DNA of 64,000 bases from Onthophagus taurus (Eukaryota > Arthropoda > Insecta > Coleoptera > Scarabaeidae), in contig NC_091973.1 in assembly GCF_036711975.1 (NCBI RefSeq), forward strand, positions 2,790,001-2,854,000, written 5' to 3'. A program made the translations under genes and the position numbers. Shown here piece by piece: positions 44,720 through 59,000 of the stretch (its first letter is position 1; the number at the start of each line of letters is the position of its first letter). A model generated the notes under the pieces. It made no database searches. It saw nothing but the letters and a program-made list of their open reading frames with translations, and had not been told where the DNA came from.

Positions 44720-46466
44720 CCCCAAGTATCACGAATAATACTCATGTCGGCCGAGATTATTTCTTTCCATATAAGGACCAATAAAGGATACCATGAACAA
44801 TAATCTTGGCCGCTCTAAATATGACGAACAATACTTAGGGCAGCCAACATCTTCGAAGACGGCCGAGATTATTTGTTCCATAAAGTTATTAATAGTAAAA
44901 CCAACCCAACCCAAGTATTGTTCGTGATATAAGAAGTAATCTCGGTCGACTTCGGAAACGTCGGCCGCCCTAAATATTATTCATGATATTAGAAATCATC
45001 CCGGCCGACTTCGAAGACGTCGGCCGCACCAAGTAGTGTCATTAACGATACTTTGGGCGGCCGACGTCTTCGAAGTCGGCCGAGATTACTTCTTATATCA
45101 CGAATAATACTTGGGTTGGGTTGGTTTTACTATTAACAACTTTACCAACCCAACCCAATCTGCCACAATATGATAAACAATGCTTAGGTCGGCCGAGATT
45201 ATTTCTTATATCACGAATACAAGTTGGAGCAGCCGACGTCTTCGAAGTCGGCCGAGATTACTTGTTCCATAAAGTTGTTATTGTAAAACCAACCCAACCC
45301 AAGTATTATTCGTGATATAAGAGTAATCTCGGCCGACTTCGAAGACGTCGGCCGCCCCAAATATTGTTCGTGATATAAGAAATCATCTCGGCCGACTTCG
45401 AACACGTCGCCCACACCAAGTAGTATCATTAACGATACTTTGGGCGGCCGACGTCTTCGAAGTCGGCCGAGATTATTTCTTATATCACGAATACAACTTG
45501 GGGCGGCCGACGTCTTCGAAGTCGGCCGAGATTACTTGTTCCATAAAGTTGTTAATGATAAAACCAACCCAACCCAATACAGCCCAACCCAATCCAAGTA
45601 TTGTTCGTGATATAAGAAGTATTCTCGGCCGACTTCGAAGACGTCGGCCGCACCAAGTAGTGTCATTAACGATAGTTTGGGCAGCCGACGTCTTCGAAAT
45701 CAGCCGAGATTATTTCTTATATCACGAATACAACTTGGGGCGGCCGACGTCTTCGAAGTCGGCCGAGATTACTTGTTCCATAAAGTTGTTAATAGTAAAA
45801 CCAACCCAACCCAAGCATTATTCGTGATATAAGAGTAATCTCGGCCGACTTCGAAGACGTCGGCCGCCCCAAATATTGTTCGTGATGTAAGAAATCATCT
45901 CGGGCGACTTCGAAGACGTCGGCCGGTCCAAGTAGTGTCATTAACGATAATTTGAGCAGCCGACCTCTTCGAAATCAGCCGAGATTATTTCTTATATCAC
46001 GAATACAACTTGGGGCGGCCGACGTCTTCGAAGTCGGCCGAGATTACTTGTTCCATAAAGTTGTTAATGATAAAACCAACCCAACCCAATACAGCCCAAC
46101 CCAACCCAAGTATTGTTCGTGATATAAGAAGTATTCTCGGCCGACTTCGAAGACGTCGGCCGCACCAAGTAGTGTCATTAATGATACTTTAGGCGGCCGA
46201 CATCTTCGAAGTCAGCCGAGATTTTTGCATTATTTTTCTCGATATTTAAGCATCCGAGAGCAAAAATGATCTTAATGAACTTAATTATTCTATAAGTTTT
46301 TTTGTAGTATAGTCCGAATATCGAATATTTTATCATAAAAAATTGATTAATATATCTTAATTATGTTCTTAATTTCTTACCTTTGTTTGCTGCGTAGACG
46401 TCGTCTGAGATATTTCTTCCATAAACTTCAAGCAAGGTAGACTTGGTTTCACGTTCCGAATCCTGA
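44720..46466. repeat. GC-rich palindromic repeat array 2, intergenic
   Basis: Same family as array 1, mainly in the opposite orientation. About 14 palindromic blocks are separated by CCAACCCAACCC runs and ATATCACGAATACAACTTGG-type spacers. It ends at 46419-46466 with the reverse complement of the border seen at the start of array 1 (AAACTTCAAGCAAGGTAGAC, then TTGGTTTCACG). A direct repeat (TTTTTCTCGATATTTAAGCA at 46240, TTTTTCTCGATATTTACGCA at about 46487) straddles this end. Confidence 0.9.
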
Positions 46467-47069
46467 ATAATATCAAATTTTCCTATTTTTCTCGATATTT
46501 ACGCATCTGTGAGCAAAAGTGAAAGAAGGATCTAATTAAGGTTTGGATTAGAAGAAAAAAAAAGAAATATAATAGTGAAATTGCTACATTTCCAATACAT
46601 CAAATTGTTTAACAAATTCAAATAAACATTTACAATAAATTCAAATATACAACCATTAACCTAGTGTATTAACCATTGTACATAACTGTAACAATAAAAA
46701 AAAACAATACAATTTGGGTTGTTAAAGTACATTTTAAAGACTATGAAAGTATTTAACAATTGGTAATAAAAAGTACGATTAATAAACGGTTTCAAAATGT
46801 GTTTTTTTCCTATTTCACAACATAAATCTAAAAATAAGTTTGTCTTTTTTTGAAAAAATTTTCTTAAAAAGCAAAAAATGAGATATTTTTTAAGATCGAT
46901 TTATTTTTATCTTCTTTTAGTACAACGCCAAGAGTTTTTTTTGAGTATTCTTATAAAAAGAATTTTTTAAGATAAAGAGATTCATTTAAGTTTTACTGAG
47001 AACTACAACAACAACTCCATCATCATAGAATTCCATATTCTAGATACTCTAGATACATCTATTAATAAC
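46467..47069 (-). other. 3' UTR and flank of the IP3 receptor gene
   Basis: AT-rich noncoding DNA downstream (minus strand) of the IP3 receptor stop. Possible poly(A) signals are present on the minus strand. No other gene is visible. Confidence 0.4.
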
Positions 47070-50000
47070 CTACGATATATTTGGCGTTTGAAACAATGCC
47101 GACGCAGAATTCAACAACCCAATCCTTTGCTTTTGCTTCCGTTGTTCCGCCATTTGGTCTTTTAACTCCATCAATTGTTGCGATAAAGTTTGCACCAACA
47201 CTTGCGTCGTTTCTAGTTGTTGCTGAAGACTGCGCAATTCAATTTGCTCGCCATCCCCTTCCACCGAAGCCAAAGACATTGCACGTTTTCGTGGAAACCA
47301 TTCCAAATTCGATGCTTTTACCATCGATGATACATAACTTTCTGGACCCGTAAATTCCGTCGGATCTTTCACTTTTATCAATACTATGAAGTGAAGGTAA
47401 TGCCACATGTTGTGTTCACCTTTGATATGTTGTTCAAAACTTACAGTTTTATTATCAAATGCAGAACGATTTAATCCTACAACGATAAGAACTTTTTACT
47501 ATATTACATCGATATTTATTAATAAGTACCGCAAATAAAGCACGTATTTTTTAATGTAAGTTCCTTTTGTTGTTTTTCCGATCTTAAATCGGCGAATGTA
47601 TCGATGATGACACCAAAAATAAGATTAAGTACTATAATGATGACGATAAAATAGAAAAGGAGATCGTAAATAACCCGGGCTACAAAAAGCGCTTCCGTGC
47701 TGCTCCGAGCACGCAATATATCCCCGATTCCACCTCCATTTCTCAACCCTTGGTTAAGAGTGGTCAAGATGCACATTCTCAATGAATCGCAAGCTCTCTC
47801 TTTCGTTTCACCTTTCTCCCCATCCGTTGAATTACTAACAGCTAAAATAATCGTTAATTATTCAAAATTTTCTAATACAGCAAAATAAATTTGTGTGTTA
47901 ATAAAAGGCTCACATCAAAATCAATCAGAAATAAAGTTTAATCTAATTTTCTAAGATGCATCAAACTTAAAAAAATCACAAAAATCAAATTTTACCTTAA
48001 CCAAAAATTGCGCAACCCTAATTACAATGTGAATAATATAATATACATATAAATAAATATATGCTGTTTTTGATATTGTTTGGTTAAATACTTACGATCT
48101 TCGTCGACGTTGAGTAAGAAATCGTCCTTGAAAAACATGTAACCGATTATTGAGAACATGTAGACGAGTATTAACGCTAAAACGGCCGTTAAAACGATGG
48201 AACGTCCGTTTCTTGTTACGGAACGGATTACGTTGAGAAGAGTTTCTTCGCGATAAACAACATCGAATAACTAAAAAAAAATAATAATAAATTATAATTT
48301 TATAGATTTATGGTTTTGTGCTCACCAAAACAGAATAAAAGAATGGATTTATAACGATTCCTAATATACAAAATATAAGGTAACCCATATGATATAAAAG
48401 TTCAGCATCGGTGACGATCTTATGAACAGGTTTAGTGTGCGTCCCATGATTTCCCATGATGCTAAATAAATGAATACCTTTGAGAAGCACCGTTAAAGTA
48501 CCAAGAACTATCAACGTTGATTCTGGGCCGAGCGAAAATATAAGCCGTAGAATTGTAGATGCGACTAATGTCCTAATACCCGGCTCACGAGGTAGCTTAA
48601 ATACTATACCCGCTGCTGTCACCATTGTTATCCAAATTATACCCGACATTGTTGATCCTAATTCTATATAAAAAAGTATTATTTAATAATATTAATAATA
48701 ATAATTAATAATTTACCTGGTAATGGATTATCAAAAGGATAAAACAAAGCCATAATTAAATTGATAAGTACGGCACAATTAAATAATATATTACTCCAAA
48801 GTGACATGTAATTGCTGACCCAATACAAAATCGATTGTCCCCTAAGTTTTTTCTGCCATTTCATTTCGTTAAACATCGAATCGGTTCGTTCGAAAAATTC
48901 GCAAACTTTCGAACCTTGATCGTCTTTTTCGACGGTATTAAGTACTTTACCTTTGGTGTCTTCTGTAATGTACTCGCAAATTTCAGGAATAGGAAAAACG
49001 ATACGCTCCAATGTACGATCTTGTCGGACAATTTCTATTTGAGCTGTACGTTTTTCATAAAATCTCAACGCGTCAGCCGTTTTTTGGTCCGTAGCCGGAT
49101 CTGTTGGTTTTAAAAGAGCCGCTAAATCTTTGTTATGTTGGGCTAGTTGATAAAATAATATGTAAATGTTATGTCCGACATCGCGAGGTGAAACTCCGTT
49201 ATCGCTTCCGTTATCATCGTCGTCATCGTCATCTAAAGCTTCTTGATGGAATGCTTTACAAGCGACATCGACGAGTTGTTTTGGGTTCATGTTAAACAAT
49301 ATTCTTTCGGCGTTTTCAGTATCTCCACGACTTTCCATGATGGCAAGTAACAATTTTGAGGCGTTATTTTTCAACTCTAAAATAAGATCCATTCGAGATT
49401 TTCCTAAAGGGTTAATATCATTTAAAATGAGAGCGGTTATAATATCGAGGCCGTTCGATTCTTGCGTTGCTATACAATTTTGGTTTTCATGACATGGCCC
49501 TTGGCAATATTCCGTGAGCGTTTCTAACGTTTGGTTTATTAAAGCAACGTTATTTTCGTTTATGTAAAGACCTAAAAGTCCTAAACCACCGGTTGTTGAA
49601 CCACAAATACAATCGAGAAATAGGAGAGTTTCGGATACTAAGTTGTAATGAGTTTTATTATTTTGGTTTCTTAAGAGGTTTTGTAGTGATGAATTGTGGT
49701 TTTCGCAAAGTAGTTGTAAGAATCTTAGAATTGGTTGCATTATAAGTACTTTAGTTGATAAGACGTTTTGGTCGTCTTGTTCTCGGTGTCGTTCTAATTT
49801 TTCTGCTAATAAATCTTCGAATGTTGATATAGCCCCGGTTGGAACAGCCCCGTTTTCGTCTCCCGCTGTTATGTTTCTAACATGAGCGTAACTCATCCCC
49901 GTTGATTCAGCAGCCCTATTTAATTGCTCCCTTAAATCGTCGCTTATTGAAATACCATTCGTTTTATTTGGGTATTTTCTGTTTAATTTATCTGATTCTT

Positions 50001-53000
50001 TAGTGTCTTGTTTATCATCGTGAGCTTTTACCGTCATATCGGAGGTGTTTACAGTTACCGTTGATTTAATTTCTTGTTGGGCATCCCTCATTTTTTCATA
50101 AAACACTTTAAAGAACGATTGACTAAATTCACCGCGTAATAATTTTTTATACATGCTTTTTTGTATAATCGGATTACCCCCTTCTAAAAGTGCAATCCCT
50201 AACAAAATCGCCTCCTCAAATATCGAAGGAGAATGCACTGATTTTATAACTAATTCAACCACGAGATTTGACGCGCCCTCTTTATCAAGGTGAGTTTGTA
50301 CTTCGTGTAGAGTACGACCGGCTCTACTTAGTATTTTTGCTAAAATAAACACTAATTTATTAATTAATTCAAAAATCGGTTATTTAAGTTACCTCCAGGA
50401 CCGTGCATTGATGTTGAATATTTAAAAGTGTTAATATCGAAGGTTTCGTGTTTTAAAATAAAGGATTTTCCGAAATAACGTGCTAATAAACTATTACGTA
50501 ATACTTCACCCTGCAATTAAACAATAAATTAAATAAGAAATAAGAAATACAGTAAAAATTCGATATAATCGATCTGGTTAGAACGGACTTATATTTTTAT
50601 TGAACTAAAAGTGCGCGGGCACTTTGCCGCCAAAGTGTAATGGACATCAAAACCATGCAAAACAAGTTTAGTCGCTTCCCGCGCAAGATGTGTTAAGACC
50701 GAATGTTTGTAGTTTTAGTTGTTATTAAGTGCTACATTGTTGTATACTTAATTCAGTATTACTTTTAATCCGTTATATCGATATTTTACTATATTTAAAA
50801 TTATTTGAACGAATTGTAAATGAATTGTAACTAACCAAAACGAGGTTCATACATACTTACCGCTTCATTTTTAATAACTTTTTCACCCTTTTTACGTAAG
50901 CAATAAATACAAAAACTGTTGATCAAATAAAGTTCAAAATAAAAATGGTTTAAATTACCTTTTCGCCATAATCAGGATCAATAGCCATCATTTCGCGCAA
51001 CGTCTTTAAAACCTTCACGCAGAGCTTATCTTCTTTCTCCTCTAAAAGTTTTTCGGTGTGCTTTATTAATCTACAAATGAATCCGCCGCTTTCGCATTTT
51101 TTTCGCGCCTCCGTTCCGGGTGGAAACAATAATTCCGGTCTGTATAAAACGTCGACCAGCAAAGACAACTCAGATTGGACCAACGGTTTTAATTGATCCT
51201 CCAATAATGAGACGATATCTTGCAAGCCTTCGATAATACTGCGGTCTAATCTCATTAATTGCGATTGAGAACGTTCGATTTTTGGGCTTTTTGAGGCGTG
51301 TAACCATTTACTAGTTTGTTTTGATAAAATCGTCGCTTTATTAAACATTGCTACCACTTGACTTTCTAAATCTAATGGTATTGCTATTCCTCTTTTTTTC
51401 GCTATTTATTAAATTAACAAAAATAAAAACAAATTATTTGTAATAAAAGTAGAATTAAGTACATACCGACTTCAGATAAAGTACGTATACAATTTTCAAC
51501 ATTGAATCTTTGAGACGCTGATAACCAAGGGCATTGGGTTACTCTGAAGGCGGATTGTAAAAGTTGCACAAAAATTGGTTGACGGGTCTGAAAGGCGATT
51601 TTAACGTTATTAATAAAAAAGTTTTAATTTGTTGGTATTATTAGGGTTTTTTTAATGAATAAACGTTATTTGTTAATATATTTACGCTCAATCGGTTTCG
51701 GCTCGTCAGGATCAATTAATCGAGTTGAAATATCAACCTTATTTTTACGTTTATGGAATAAATGAAGTATTAGAGAAAAGCATGGACAATTTATTAAAAA
51801 AATGAAGATAAATTTTGCACTACCGAAGCAGGAAAGAAATCGAGAAATTACTTACGTTTTGTGGAAACGGCGCGTACTTTAACGGGCCGTTTACCGAAAA
51901 AGGATCGCAGTCGTCGATTGCGGAATCGCTCCAAAAAACCCTCGCTTCATGCAGATGTTTCTACCCATCACCCAAGATAAATACCAAAAAAAAATGTTTA
52001 CTGGCTGTATTGATAGCTATAACTACTACTATTACTACGATTTTTACTACTCTAAATAAGACAATTTAAATAAAAAAAAATTGTGATTGAAAATAATAAT
52101 TCAACACTTGCGTGATTCACTATCAATACAACTTTTGGTTAAGAGAATGCAAAAAGCAAATTAAGAATTAAAAAAAAATATTCTAAAAATATTCGAAATA
52201 AAAATAATCATGCATTTTACCCAAAAAATTAAAAACTCGACAAAATTAATACCTGTACTGTAGTGCTTTGATGAGAAAATGGACTACTAAAAAACGTCGA
52301 AATAATATTCATAACACCATTAGTAACATAATTTTCTAAAGCCTTATCCGGATGTTTGCGATCATGAGGTGCAGTCGCAATATCGGCCATATCAACAAGA
52401 AAAGAATTTTCGAACAAACTCCACATATGATTTGAGGTGTAAATTTCCTTCATTTCAACTTCTGTATCGATGTAACAATGATTTAAAAAACCCACATAGG
52501 CTTCTTTCACCTCTGGAATACAATCTCGATGAGTTACCATCGCCACAATATCATCTAATGGGAGTAAACTATGACATTTTATTTCCGTATACACATTTTT
52601 GCCCATTGTACAACAAGCAAGAAGTTTTACAAGCTCAACATGGTAACGAAGAGGACTTCCTTCATCCATGCTATGACGTTCTGAACGCATCATCTCAATG
52701 AAATGATTAAATGATGCTTTATCGTTATAAAAAACTAAAACGTCTTCACCGGCATTTATCAACTACAAACATTAATAATTAAATTTATTTTTTTAAATTA
52801 AAAAAAAAGTAATACCTCTTGCATAACTTTATCTTGACACTTTCGTATAAATTGATTCTCAGCTTTAACGATAGTTTGTAAAAATTTTAAATATTGCACG
52901 TGACGCCCATGGCTTTCAATACAATGCACAAAATGTTGTATGACTTTTTCGTTGACTTCATTGCACAAAGTGTGGTTGTCTTGGAATATTGAGCAAACGG

Positions 53001-56000
53001 TTTGAGCTTCTCTGATCTACAAAAAGTAAGTTATATCGATTTTATTGCAATATTTAGCGACGTACCCCGGGGTTTAAAAACAAATCCAAATGTTTATACA
53101 ATAATACTTGATTTTGTTGGTTTCCCAAACAAAAGTTTTGTAAAAATTCGTGTGCCAGTCGCATTAGTTCGTTCATTCTCACATCTTCTTTTTCATCGTA
53201 AGGGATTTGTAATAAATCCAAGACAACTGTGTGTACCCCAACGTTCCTGAGAAGACGTTGTTCGTGTTTTCTTGGTTTCATCGTTCCGGTAACGCCTTGA
53301 GCGCATAATTTATTCATACGAATCAAAATTTGTTGAATTTTTTTGTATTCATCCGCTTGATCTGGATGTAAAGGTGGCCCAACGTCTAAATTAATTGCAG
53401 AACCTTTCTTTTCAATCGAACTTAGCACAGGAGGTGATTTTCTTGGAGTAACTTCTTCTTCTTCTTCCTTGTTCTTTTTAGTTTCAGATGCCGCGTGATC
53501 TTCCACGCATTTTGATTTATAGACCCAAAGTTCTGATTTTTCAACTGATTGACGCAAAACATCCAAATCAACTTTAATTTGTTTGTAAGACTCAACATCG
53601 CTATCGGAAACTAACAGTTGTACTTGTCTGAAAGCTTGCAACACTTCTTGTCTTTGACTAAAGTGGCGAAATAATAAATGTAGAGCACCGGAAACTAGCT
53701 GCGGGTAATCATGCATCGTTAAATGCAATAAAACGCGTAAAAATGTTCGTCCACCGTGCCCATCAAGATCTAATTCAGTGCATTCTTTGGTGCTACCAAA
53801 AATTCCTTCAGCTTGACTTCCAATCAATTCTAAATCAATATTTTTTTGACCAAGTTGTAACGAGTCACCGGAATTTTTTTCCGACTCATCAAATTCTTGT
53901 TTAAAAATACTTAATAAACAGCTAATTCGAAAATCTAGTCTTACATCCAAAATAAACTACAAAAAATCAATTATTAAGTGAAAATATTAATTTATTTATC
54001 ACCTGTAATATTTCGATAATTTTTAATTTCGTATCCATAACTAAAGGATACTCTTTTAAATACTGAGTGTTTTTGTTGTGCTGATTAGAATTAGTGGAAA
54101 CAACGGATCGCCCAACGGGTCCTAATGCAAACGATGACATTACAGCGCCCATATCTCCGATTGTTCTCAGAACGCCACCTTCAGCTTTAACAGAATCGTT
54201 AACGATGAATAATTATTAAATAGTCATTTCACAAAAAAATAAACAAACAAAATTAAAGTCAAAGAAAAGATAATAACTTAGGGTTTAACTTAAAACCGGT
54301 CATAATCCTTTATTAAAAGTGTATCAAAGCTTATATTTTAAGATGATAAATCTAACAAGAAAAGGCTCAAAAGTGTCAATTTTAATCAAAGTATTACTAG
54401 GAATATAAAAATATATGATTTAGTGTTAACATGGCTTAGAAAAGATGCTACACTAACTTAATGAACATGGGTTAGGTTGGGTTAATAATTTATTAATTAT
54501 AACCTCGGGGATTCTCGGCAGATTATTACAAAAGTTGAATATTCTATAAAACCTGCTTCATCAGTGAACAGAATTTTGGTTAAAAAGTCTATTTCCCGTA
54601 AAAATTGACAAAATATTGATGTTGCGTATAAATAAAGACTTGCACACGTTGGAAGTTGTACCCACTTGAGCCGAAATTCTTCTCACACTTGCTTCGTGTT
54701 TTTCCTAAGTATTGTTCGTGATACTGATGATACTTGGGGAGATTAGTTCTTATATCATGAACATAACTCGGGGCAGCCGACATCTTCGAAGTCGGCCGAG
54801 ATTATTTCTTCCATAAATTTCAAGCAGGTTAAGAGAAATAATCTCGGCCGACTTCGAAGACGTCGGCCGCCCCAAGTATCAAAAAATAATTGCTACTTAA
54901 AAATAAAATTTTAATTTGGCACTCATGAGCCTATCATTGTAAAAAGTATAGTAAATGGCTGTAGGAGGGTTAAAACGATGACACGATGAAAAATGATAAA
55001 ATTAGTGATGTGCTAAAAGAACAAGGTTTAAAATATCAGCTTTCTAATATTATTTAAGTATAAATACCAACTTCATCTAAAAAAATAACTGGTTTTTATG
55101 TAAACCCCAAAATAATAGAACAAACAAAGAAAAGTAGACGACGAACGAGAAAATATATATGTAAATAGTAAACAATCACACTGTGCGTTTGTTAAAAAAA
55201 GGTAATACGCATGCATTTTATACCTCTATCTTCAGCTGCGGACGTGTCTTCAGCTGTGTATGGGAAAACAAATAGTTTGCACAAATTTGTTACAATCTAA
55301 ATTCGAATGTATAAAAAAAATACTTACATTCGACGTCGCCGGTTGGAAGTCGTCCATCGACGTAATCGTTTTCAGAAATGCAATCTAAAATACTTAGTAA
55401 CGTTTTCGTTAAACGCAATAAATCCCAAAAGCTATAGAATCCGAAGTAGATCAATTCTCTGGCCAATTTTACGACTTCGAATGTTAGCTTGTTTTGTTCT
55501 TGGTCGGAAAACGACCACATTTTCGCGACTACGTTACATAAATAATCTTCTACAAAGGCGATCGTTGAACAAAATTGTGCTCTTACTGCTTCTTTATTCG
55601 GATCTGGTGTTTTATTATTATCATAACTAAAAAAAATTAATTCGTTAACGAATTGAGGTGATGTATTAAAACACTTACTCTTGTATAGACATTTTTGATG
55701 GAATTTCTGACCAAAGCCTTGCATATTTAACTGGAGTAACTGGTTCTTGAGGATCTCTATCAACGTGTAAATGCAACATAAGTCGACAAAAAGACGCTCG
55801 AAGTTCATAACTAACGCTTTCGTCCGACATACATTTTAAAATCAGATCTATATCCAAGTGAGGTGAGAGATTGTTAAGTGCAAGGTATTGACGATTTAAA
55901 CACATATTCGAAAACAGATCTAATTGGTGACAATAATAATCTAAAATTGCTTGACTATCGCGATTGCCCATTTTGGCTTCTCGACACAAATCGCTTAAAG

Positions 56001-59000
56001 AAGCCGATTTTTGCCGATTATTCCACAACAACATCACGTGGCATTCTTCGACGAAAGTTAGAAGTGGTTCTAATTCGGCTTCGGCTTCGTCTTCTTGAAG
56101 CTGTTCGATTTGCGTCCGCATCATTCGAGTTTCGATGAGTATATCAGAATTTTTAGCGCTTAAAACGCTTTTACAGATCAATTCTTGAGTAACGGGAATC
56201 GCCTTTTTGTTTGAAATGCACAGATCAGAAAGATAATCGAGAAATCGCGACTCCCAGTTGTGCATATTTTTCCGTACCAACCCAACAAACGTTTCTATTT
56301 CCGCTGCCGTTATGTGCTTCTCGAGCAACTTCCGGTTGTTGTGCAATAATGCGGTTATTGTATCTTCTGCGAGAATATCGTAACCAATTTGTTTTTGCAT
56401 AAAACCAAAATGTTTTGCGATGTATTCCTAAATAAATAAATATATGCAATAAAATATAGTATAGAGGTGTTTTGTTTAGTTAGTATGAATGTGGTTTACT
56501 TGATTTTTTCTGTAATCTTGTTGGCTTAAACGAAGTATTCTGTAACACAACCTAAAAATGTATTTGTATGGACCATGTCTTGGGTCGTTTAATTCATCCA
56601 AACGTAAAAATGGTTGCTCTCCATCAGTTTCCATAAAAGGGCCCTATTACAAGTACAATTAAAATATTATAACTATTAGAAATCTAAATAATTGTAATAC
56701 CTGCAAAATTTTAAACAGTTGTTTTAAAATCGCTTGTTCTCTAAGTAACTTTTGCCGATCCCTATTCGGATTAGTAATGGCTAATTCTAAAGCTTCCGTT
56801 TTGTTTTGTTCGTTCTCTAATTCCGCCACGAAATAAACAATATCTTGCAGCAAATTCGTAACCGCCCTAAAAAATTACTTTTTTAACTTTCCAAACTTGA
56901 ATCTGCTGTTGCGTCAATAATGTGTTTTAAGTATTGACGTTTATACAAATAAAAAGATTAATCACCTAAGTATAATTCGTTTTTCTATATATACATGAAT
57001 TAATTTATGGTGAAAATGGATAACAACAATCTCAATAAATAAAAACTATACCTTCTTTCATTATGAGATATCGTTCCTTTTTCCAATCTGAGAGATAACG
57101 ATGACAAAAGTTTACAAGCATCATTTGCAAAATCTAAATCGCGTACTTCAACGGGAGACACGGGGATTAAAGCGAATGCCTCCTTATCTTCCTTGGTCAG
57201 TGCACAACCAACTTTAGACATAACAGGTTTTTCTTCATCTTTATCAATTGGTACCGATGTTGAATGTACCCATGTATTGGTAACAACGTGGTGTAACCTT
57301 ACATAACTCGATTGCGGGATGAGGGAATCACCGCGAGTTAACGTAGTTGGATCTAATTCGAAAAGTAGACAAATCTCGTTAGGGCTAACATAAGGTATCA
57401 AATGATAGTTTGGTCCATCAACGTGATCCGAGCGGAGTTTTTCGTTTGGTTCGTTGTTATCAGCGTCGACGGTTGCAGCTAAATAATGTCCGGTGGCGAG
57501 ATGTTTAAACCGAAACAACGAGTTCCAATGTCCGGCTCCACCACGACATGGATCATGGTGAATGACTTCAATTTCCCATAAAGCTTTACTACTTGTCGCT
57601 GCCGTTGCGCTTGTTCTACCGGTTGTTCGTAAAAAAACATGTTGAGTTTTTTTGTACTCATCCATCGTGAGGAACTTTTCTTGTTCCGCGTGAAACAGCC
57701 GTACGACGTCTCCACCTTTTAAGACATCTTCAGCGTTTTCGCGGTGTTCTAGAAACAGAGTAATTTTCCAAGAAGACGTTCCGTTTACTACATTAACTTC
57801 TTTACAACCGGGATTATCAGGAAGTTCATGATTGGCGGCAACGTGAAGTACTTGTTGCCCGGTATTAACCGGATTTAATATTACTTTATCGCCGAGGACT
57901 ATGTTATCACCATTTGCGCGTAATTTATAAAACGGTAAGATGTAAAACCAGGAACCTTCATTTCCGTTGCCATCCAAGTAAACTCGCATCGCGTTCTTTT
58001 CTAGCAACGCCGGCAAACGTTTGTTTACGGTTAAATATTTATTGGATTTTAAATGTAATAGCTATAAAATAAATATCGTTTTAGTTTATTGGGGAAAAAT
58101 CGTTTTAAATTAAAATTACTTGTACTGAGATTCCGTAATGCACATTTGAACCTAGCGTTTTCTTATGTTCGGTATCGTTTTGTTTCTTTTCGATTTCCGC
58201 TGCGTGCTATATTGGAGAAGATCAAAGAAAATTGTTATACAAACATTTTTTGCTTATTTCTTAATATCCCAAAAGATGTTGAATAAAATATGTAAATATA
58301 TTTGAATATTAATTAATGATGGCATTTCTATGTTTAGAATGTAAATACATTAATTTAATACATATATTTTATGACCATTCTATACAGTGTGTTTGATTAT
58401 AATTGTAACAACAGATATCTTGACCATATTGATCCATATCACTGAGGATTCTGCTTGAAGTTCATGGAAGAAATAATCTCGGCCCCAAGTATTATGAACA
58501 ATACAATAAGTCTACCTTGCTTGAAATTTATGGAAAAATAATCTCGGCCGACTTCGAAGACGTCGGCCGCCCCAAGTATCATGAACAACACAATAGTTCT
58601 ACCCTGCTTGAAATTTATGGAAGAAATAGTCTCGGCCGACTTCGAAAACGTCGGCCGCACAAAGTTTTGTCCATATTACTTGTCACGAACAATACTTGGG
58701 TTGGGTTGCGTTGGGTTGGGTTGGTTTTACTATTAACAACTTTATGGAACAAGTGATCTCGGCCGACTTCGAAGACGTCGGCCGCCCCAAGTTGTATTCG
58801 TGATATAAGAAATAATCTCGGCTGATTTCGAAGACGTCGGCCGCCCAAACTATCGTTAATGATACTACTTGGTGCGGCCGACGTCTTCGAAGTCGGCCGA
58901 GATTACTTCTTATGTCACAAACAATACTTGGGTTGGGTTGGGTTGGTTTTACTATTAACAACTTTATGGAACAAGTAATCTCGGCCGACTTCGAAGACGT

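Noticed and set aside
45498-46192. Repeated open frames reading [12 protein letters not shown]-like peptides in the GC-rich arrays (also at 58683-59768)
   Set aside because: They are translations of the palindromic repeat and its spacer, occur on both strands and in several frames, and break at array irregularities. No protein is supported.
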